From NCBI RefSeq assembly GCF_002086115.1, contig NZ_MVHJ01000038.1, forward strand, positions 1 through 41,699: a DNA stretch of 41,699 nt. Direction: 5' to 3'. A model generated the notes under the pieces. That model saw only the letters and a list, made by a program, of their open reading frames with translations. It did no database searches and was not told where the DNA came from. Positions 38,909 to 41,699 of the stretch are shown here, piece by piece (the first letter of the stretch is position 1; each line of letters starts with the position of its first letter). Made by a program: the position numbers and the translations under genes. This DNA comes from Mycolicibacterium bacteremicum. GTDB taxonomy: Bacteria > Actinomycetota > Actinomycetes > Mycobacteriales > Mycobacteriaceae.

Positions 38909-39880
38909 ATGCGGATCCGTCCACGCAGGCTGCGTTCCACACCGGCCATGCGCCGGTTGGTCGCGCAGACGACGCTGGAGCCCCGGCATCTGGTGCTGCC
39001 GATGTTCGTCGCCGACGGTATCTCGGAATCTCGGCCCATATCGTCGATGCCGGGCGTGGTGCAGCACACCCGGGATTCGCTGCGCCGCGCGGCCGCCGAC
39101 GCGGTGACCGCCGGGGTCGGCGGATTGATGTTGTTCGGGGTGCCGCGGGCCGAGGACAAGGACGCTTCGGGTTCGGTGGGTCTGGATCCCGATGGTGTCC
39201 TCAACGCCGCATTGCGCGACCTGAGCGCCGATCTCGGTGATGCCACCGTGCTGATGGCCGATACCTGCCTGGATGAGTTCACCGATCACGGCCATTGCGG
39301 CGTGCTGGACGCGCACGGCCGGGTCGACAACGACGCGACCAATGATCAGTACATCAAACTTGCTGTGGCGCAGGCGCATTCCGGTGCGCACGTGGTGGGC
39401 CCGAGCGGCATGATGGACGGCCAGGTCGCCGCCATCCGTGACGGCCTGGACGCTGCCGGGCATGAGGATGTCGCGATCCTGGCGTATGCGGCCAAGTTCG
39501 CCTCGGCGTTCTACGGGCCGTTCCGGGAGGCGGTGGATTCGAGCCTGTCCGGCGATCGGCGCACCTACCAACAGGATCCGGGCAATGCGCGCGAGGCCGT
39601 ACACGAGATCACATTGGACATCGACGAGGGCGCCGACATGGTGATGGTCAAGCCCGCCATGAGTTACCTCGACGTGGTCGCGGCCGCCGCCGAGATCTCG
39701 CCGGTACCCGTGGCGGCGTACCAGATCTCCGGCGAATACGCGATGATCAACGCCGCCGCCGCGAACGGCTGGATCGATCTGCAGGCCTCGGCACTGGAGT
39801 CGCTGACCGGTATCCGGCGCGCGGGCGCGGACATCGTGTTGACCTACTGGGCAGCCGAGGCTGCCGGCTGGCTGGCGTGA
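38909..39880 (+). CDS. hemB: Delta-aminolevulinic acid dehydratase (porphobilinogen synthase)
   Basis: HemB condenses two 5-aminolevulinate molecules to porphobilinogen. The 323 residues have ADTCLDEFTDHGHCG (C120, C130, metal-site region), Schiff-base lysines K196 in YAAKFASAFYGPFR and K248 in VKPAMSYLD, and GPSGMMDGQV. ATG at 38909 has a GGGAAGA ribosome site upstream. It lies 31 bp after hemD, and its stop overlaps the next gene by 4 bp. Confidence 0.97.
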   Translation: MRIRPRRLRSTPAMRRLVAQTTLEPRHLVLPMFVADGISESRPISSMPGVVQHTRDSLRRAAADAVTAGVGGLMLFGVPRAEDKDASGSVGLDPDGVLNAALRDLSADLGDATVLMADTCLDEFTDHGHCGVLDAHGRVDNDATNDQYIKLAVAQAHSGAHVVGPSGMMDGQVAAIRDGLDAAGHEDVAILAYAAKFASAFYGPFREAVDSSLSGDRRTYQQDPGNAREAVHEITLDIDEGADMVMVKPAMSYLDVVAAAAEISPVPVAAYQISGEYAMINAAAANGWIDLQASALESLTGIRRAGADIVLTYWAAEAAGWLA

Positions 39881-40296
39881 CCGAACAACCGCCGGCCCCC
39901 GCCGGTCGTCCCGAGGATGTCGACACCGGCGTGTGGTTGTTCGCGATTGCGCTCGTGTTGATGGTCATCGGCTACCTCATCGATCTGTTCACCGCGCCGC
40001 TCGAGGTTGCCGGATACGTCTACGCCGCTTCCGTGCTGTTCGTCATCGTCGTCGCCGCGGTGACGGCCGCGTTCACCTGGCTGTTGCGCTACGGGTACCG
40101 CTGGCCGCGCACTCTGCTGACCGCGGGTGGACTGACAGCGGTGGTGTACTCGGTGACCAGTCTGTTCACCGTGCACCGCAGCGCCGCTGCCGCCGCCTTC
40201 GGGTATGCCGCCTGCACCATCATCGGTTCGGTGCTCATCATCGGGGGAGTGGTGCTGCTGCACCGCAAGGACGCCCACGAATATCTCACCCGATAG
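39877..40296 (+). CDS. Four-helix membrane protein of unknown function
   Basis: This 139-residue protein has about four hydrophobic segments (roughly 20-40, 46-70, 80-97, 108-128) with short loops and no motif I recognise. GTG overlaps the hemB stop (GTGA), so it is translated with the haem operon. It may correspond to one of the small membrane proteins near Rv0513 but I cannot match it firmly. No link to haem transport can be shown. Confidence 0.8.
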   Translation: MTEQPPAPAGRPEDVDTGVWLFAIALVLMVIGYLIDLFTAPLEVAGYVYAASVLFVIVVAAVTAAFTWLLRYGYRWPRTLLTAGGLTAVVYSVTSLFTVHRSAAAAAFGYAACTIIGSVLIIGGVVLLHRKDAHEYLTR

Positions 40297-40308
40297 GCTG
40301 CCCGGATC

Positions 40309-40752
40309 ATGACCCAACCCACATCGCCCGCGCGTCCGACGATCGTGAACATCGCCTTCTGGCTGGTTCTGGTGGGTGCGGTGCTGCTGCTGTCGGGCGG
40401 GCTGCTGGGAATCAGCGTCGCGGTCAGCGCAGAGGATGCGGTGTTCGGCAAGAATGTGTCCCCGGATGCCGTGCAGAACCTTCGTATCCTGCTGGGCGGG
40501 TTGAGCGTGCTGTGGGTCCTGGTCGGAATGGCACTGAGCTTTCTGGTGGGACGGGCCCGTAACGGTGATCTGCGGTTCCGCCGGTCAGTCGTGGTGATGG
40601 CCGTCGCGGTGGCGGTGATGGTCTTCCTACTCACGCTGCTGGCGCCGTTCACCGTCACGCTGCCCACGCTGTTCGGGGTGGTCCCGGTGGTGATCGGGGC
40701 GACCCTGTTCATGCGGCCGGCGGCCTCGGACTGGTACCTGGAAGTGCAATGA
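40309..40752 (+). CDS. Four-helix membrane protein of unknown function
   Basis: The 147-residue protein has membrane segments near residues 13-36, 60-82, 93-112 and 115-137, and a loop (38-58) with charged residues. No known domain is recognised. It starts 12 bp after the previous gene and ends overlapping the next (ATGA), so it belongs to the same run of coupled genes downstream of hemB. Confidence 0.8.
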   Translation: MTQPTSPARPTIVNIAFWLVLVGAVLLLSGGLLGISVAVSAEDAVFGKNVSPDAVQNLRILLGGLSVLWVLVGMALSFLVGRARNGDLRFRRSVVVMAVAVAVMVFLLTLLAPFTVTLPTLFGVVPVVIGATLFMRPAASDWYLEVQ

Positions 40753-41243
40753 CGGACCAGCACGCGGGCGAGCGGGACCTGGCCACCGAGCCGGTGCTCT
40801 TCCACGAGCCGGGAGGGACCTGGTGGTGGCTGCTCGCCGGGCCGGCAGCCGGCCTGGCGATGGCGCTGATCCAGGTGTCCGGTGGGGCGGGTTGGCGCCT
40901 GGGCGTCCCCGCCATGTTCTGCATCCTGGTGAGCGGATTCCTGGCCATCCAGATCAAGGCGGCCCGAATCCACACCTCGGTGGAACTGACGCCGACGATC
41001 CTGCGGCAGGGCACCGAGCGGGTGTTGATCGCCGACATCGTGAAGATCTACCCGGAACTCAAACGCGGTGAGAGCGAGAAGTGGCAGACCTACCGCGCGT
41101 TCGGAGAGCTGAGCGGGGTGCCGCGCGGCCGGACCGGGATCGGGATCAAGTTGACCGACAAGCGGACCGGACAGGCCTGGGCGCGCAAGCATCGCACCCT
41201 GCGTGCGGCGCTGGAGTCGCTGGTCGGGGAGCCGGTGACATGA
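40749..41243 (+). CDS. Two-helix membrane protein, Rv0513/DUF3093-like
   Basis: The 164-residue protein has two membrane segments (about 24-42 and 50-68) and a cytoplasmic C-terminal domain with SVELTPTILRQGTE, AFGELSGVPRGRTGIGIKLTD and TGQAWARKH. This layout is like DUF3093-type actinobacterial proteins, with a PH-like tail. Function unknown. It overlaps both neighbours by 4 bp (ATGA), showing tight coupling. Confidence 0.8.
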   Translation: MTDQHAGERDLATEPVLFHEPGGTWWWLLAGPAAGLAMALIQVSGGAGWRLGVPAMFCILVSGFLAIQIKAARIHTSVELTPTILRQGTERVLIADIVKIYPELKRGESEKWQTYRAFGELSGVPRGRTGIGIKLTDKRTGQAWARKHRTLRAALESLVGEPVT

Positions 41244-41527
41244 GGCGGACCGCGGTGGCCCAGTTGTCGGCGGCGGTCGTGGCCCTGATCGGCAGTGTCC
41301 TCAGCTGGCTCGCATCCCGTTCGGCTGAGCAGTTGCCACCCGTGCTGGAGGGCGAGCCGGCGATGACGACCGTGATCTATTACCCGCCGCTGATCGTGCT
41401 CGCGCTGTTGCTCGCGACGGTCGCCGGTGTCCTCGCGGTGCTGGGCATCGCGAAGCTGCGCGCGACTCGCCGCTGGCAGCCCGCTCTGCGGGTATCGCCG
41501 CTGAAAGTCGCTGACAGGCAACGCTAA
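41240..41527 (+). CDS. Small membrane protein, Rv0514-like
   Basis: The 95-residue protein has two hydrophobic segments (about 7-25 and 48-70) joined by a polar loop with a TVIYYPP segment. It resembles mycobacterial Rv0514, which has the same place. ATG overlaps the preceding stop. Its TAA shares bases with the stop of the convergent DUF222 gene (CTAA), so the two genes overlap tail-to-tail by 4 bp. Confidence 0.8.
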   Translation: MRRTAVAQLSAAVVALIGSVLSWLASRSAEQLPPVLEGEPAMTTVIYYPPLIVLALLLATVAGVLAVLGIAKLRATRRWQPALRVSPLKVADRQR

Positions 41528-41699
41528 AACGGTGGCGGGTCGCTGTCGGTGTAGGTGGTGGTGGTGGCGAAGTAGCCGTGGGTTCGGTTTGTCGGTGGTC
41601 GCGGGTAGGTGGGCGGGGTCTGTCCGCGGGTGTGTTCGAGGGCGAGTTCGCGTGCGTTGCGGGCGCGTTCGGTGTTGATGCGGTATTCGCGGTCGTGTT
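41524..41699 (-). CDS. DUF222 / HNH endonuclease (13E12 family), 3' end only
   Basis: Only the last 58 codons are inside the window. They encode a C-terminus with EYRINTERARNARELALEH and, near the end, GYFATTTTYTDSDPPPF, the tail seen in mycobacterial 13E12/DUF222 proteins, whose HNH domain lies just upstream and outside this window. In M. tuberculosis Rv0515 of this family occupies the same place. These genes are multicopy and may be linked to mobile elements; their function is not settled. Confidence 0.82.
   Translation of the reverse strand, partial: HDREYRINTERARNARELALEHTRGQTPPTYPRPPTNRTHGYFATTTTYTDSDPPPF

Noticed and set aside
36847..39282. Very long minus-strand open frame opposite hemC, hemD and hemB
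   Set aside because: It is a GC-rich shadow of well-supported haem genes; its translation is Arg/Gly/Gln-rich with no recognisable domain.
1..41699. CRISPR arrays, rRNA or tRNA genes, insertion sequences and prophage
   Set aside because: No spaced repeat array, no tRNA-like cloverleaf or rRNA segment, no transposase or integrase was recognised in either strand. The Rv0500A-like excisionase-type protein is a conserved chromosomal gene.

Overview
The window is GC-rich actinobacterial DNA. Gene content and order identify it as a Mycobacterium, most likely a rapid grower of the Mycolicibacterium type. The backbone follows the M. tuberculosis segment from about Rv0479c to Rv0515: nitrilase, DUF2505, murB, lprQ, SDR, ROK regulator, mshA, YbjN-like, gpm1, senX3-regX3, Rv0495c, ppx, Rv0497-Rv0499, proC, Rv0500A, bS22, galE2-like, acyltransferase, HadA-like, serB1-like, glutaredoxin-like, hemA-hemC-hemD-hemB, small membrane proteins and a 13E12/DUF222 gene. 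Gene names rest on recognising the protein families from memory; no database search was run.

Layout. 1-5338: a minus-strand operon (partial membrane gene, nitrilase, methyltransferase, DUF2505), the divergent cell-wall pair murB-lprQ, and an SDR. 5394-9478: a leaderless cysteine-rich leader peptide with strong RNA hairpins, followed by the ROK regulator, mshA (mycothiol), a YbjN-like gene and phosphoglycerate mutase. 9598-11493: the senX3-regX3 phosphate two-component system, with only 18 bp between the genes. 11494-23949: an exopolysaccharide island that the M. tuberculosis locus lacks. 24011-31095: Rv0495c/ppx divergent pair, proC, excisionase-like regulator, ribosomal protein bS22 and NAD-epimerase-like gene. 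31135-34889: lipid genes, a DUF559 nuclease-like gene bracketed by 60-bp inverted palindromic repeats, HadA-like, HAD phosphatase and glutaredoxin-like genes. 34914-41527: the haem operon and a string of small membrane proteins. 41524-41699: the 3' end of a DUF222/HNH gene.

The most interesting system is the island. It has a complete Wzx/Wzy-type polysaccharide kit: an initiating polyprenyl-phosphate sugar transferase, two GT4 glycosyltransferases, a flippase, a polymerase, and a Wzz-like chain-length protein whose ATPase domain lacks the Walker lysine. To this it adds a carrier-protein module: an acyl carrier protein, a seryl-tRNA-synthetase-like amino acid:[carrier protein] ligase with an intact Cys/Glu/Cys zinc triad, and a tandem alpha/beta-hydrolase with Arg in one nucleophile position and Cys in the other. 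I infer that an amino acid is loaded on the carrier protein and passed through the Cys hydrolase to the glycan, which would be aminoacyl decoration of a mycobacterial exopolysaccharide. An octamer (AGCAAAGC) recurs upstream of three island transcription units.

A second theme is leaderless, often divergent, promoters. TANNNT-like -10 boxes end 7-9 bases before the start codon of many genes, and several divergent gene pairs are separated by only 25-67 bp. Two upstream peptides stand out: the polycysteine leader before the mshA operon, which fits cysteine attenuation, and a five-codon ORF coupled to hemA by a GTGA overlap.
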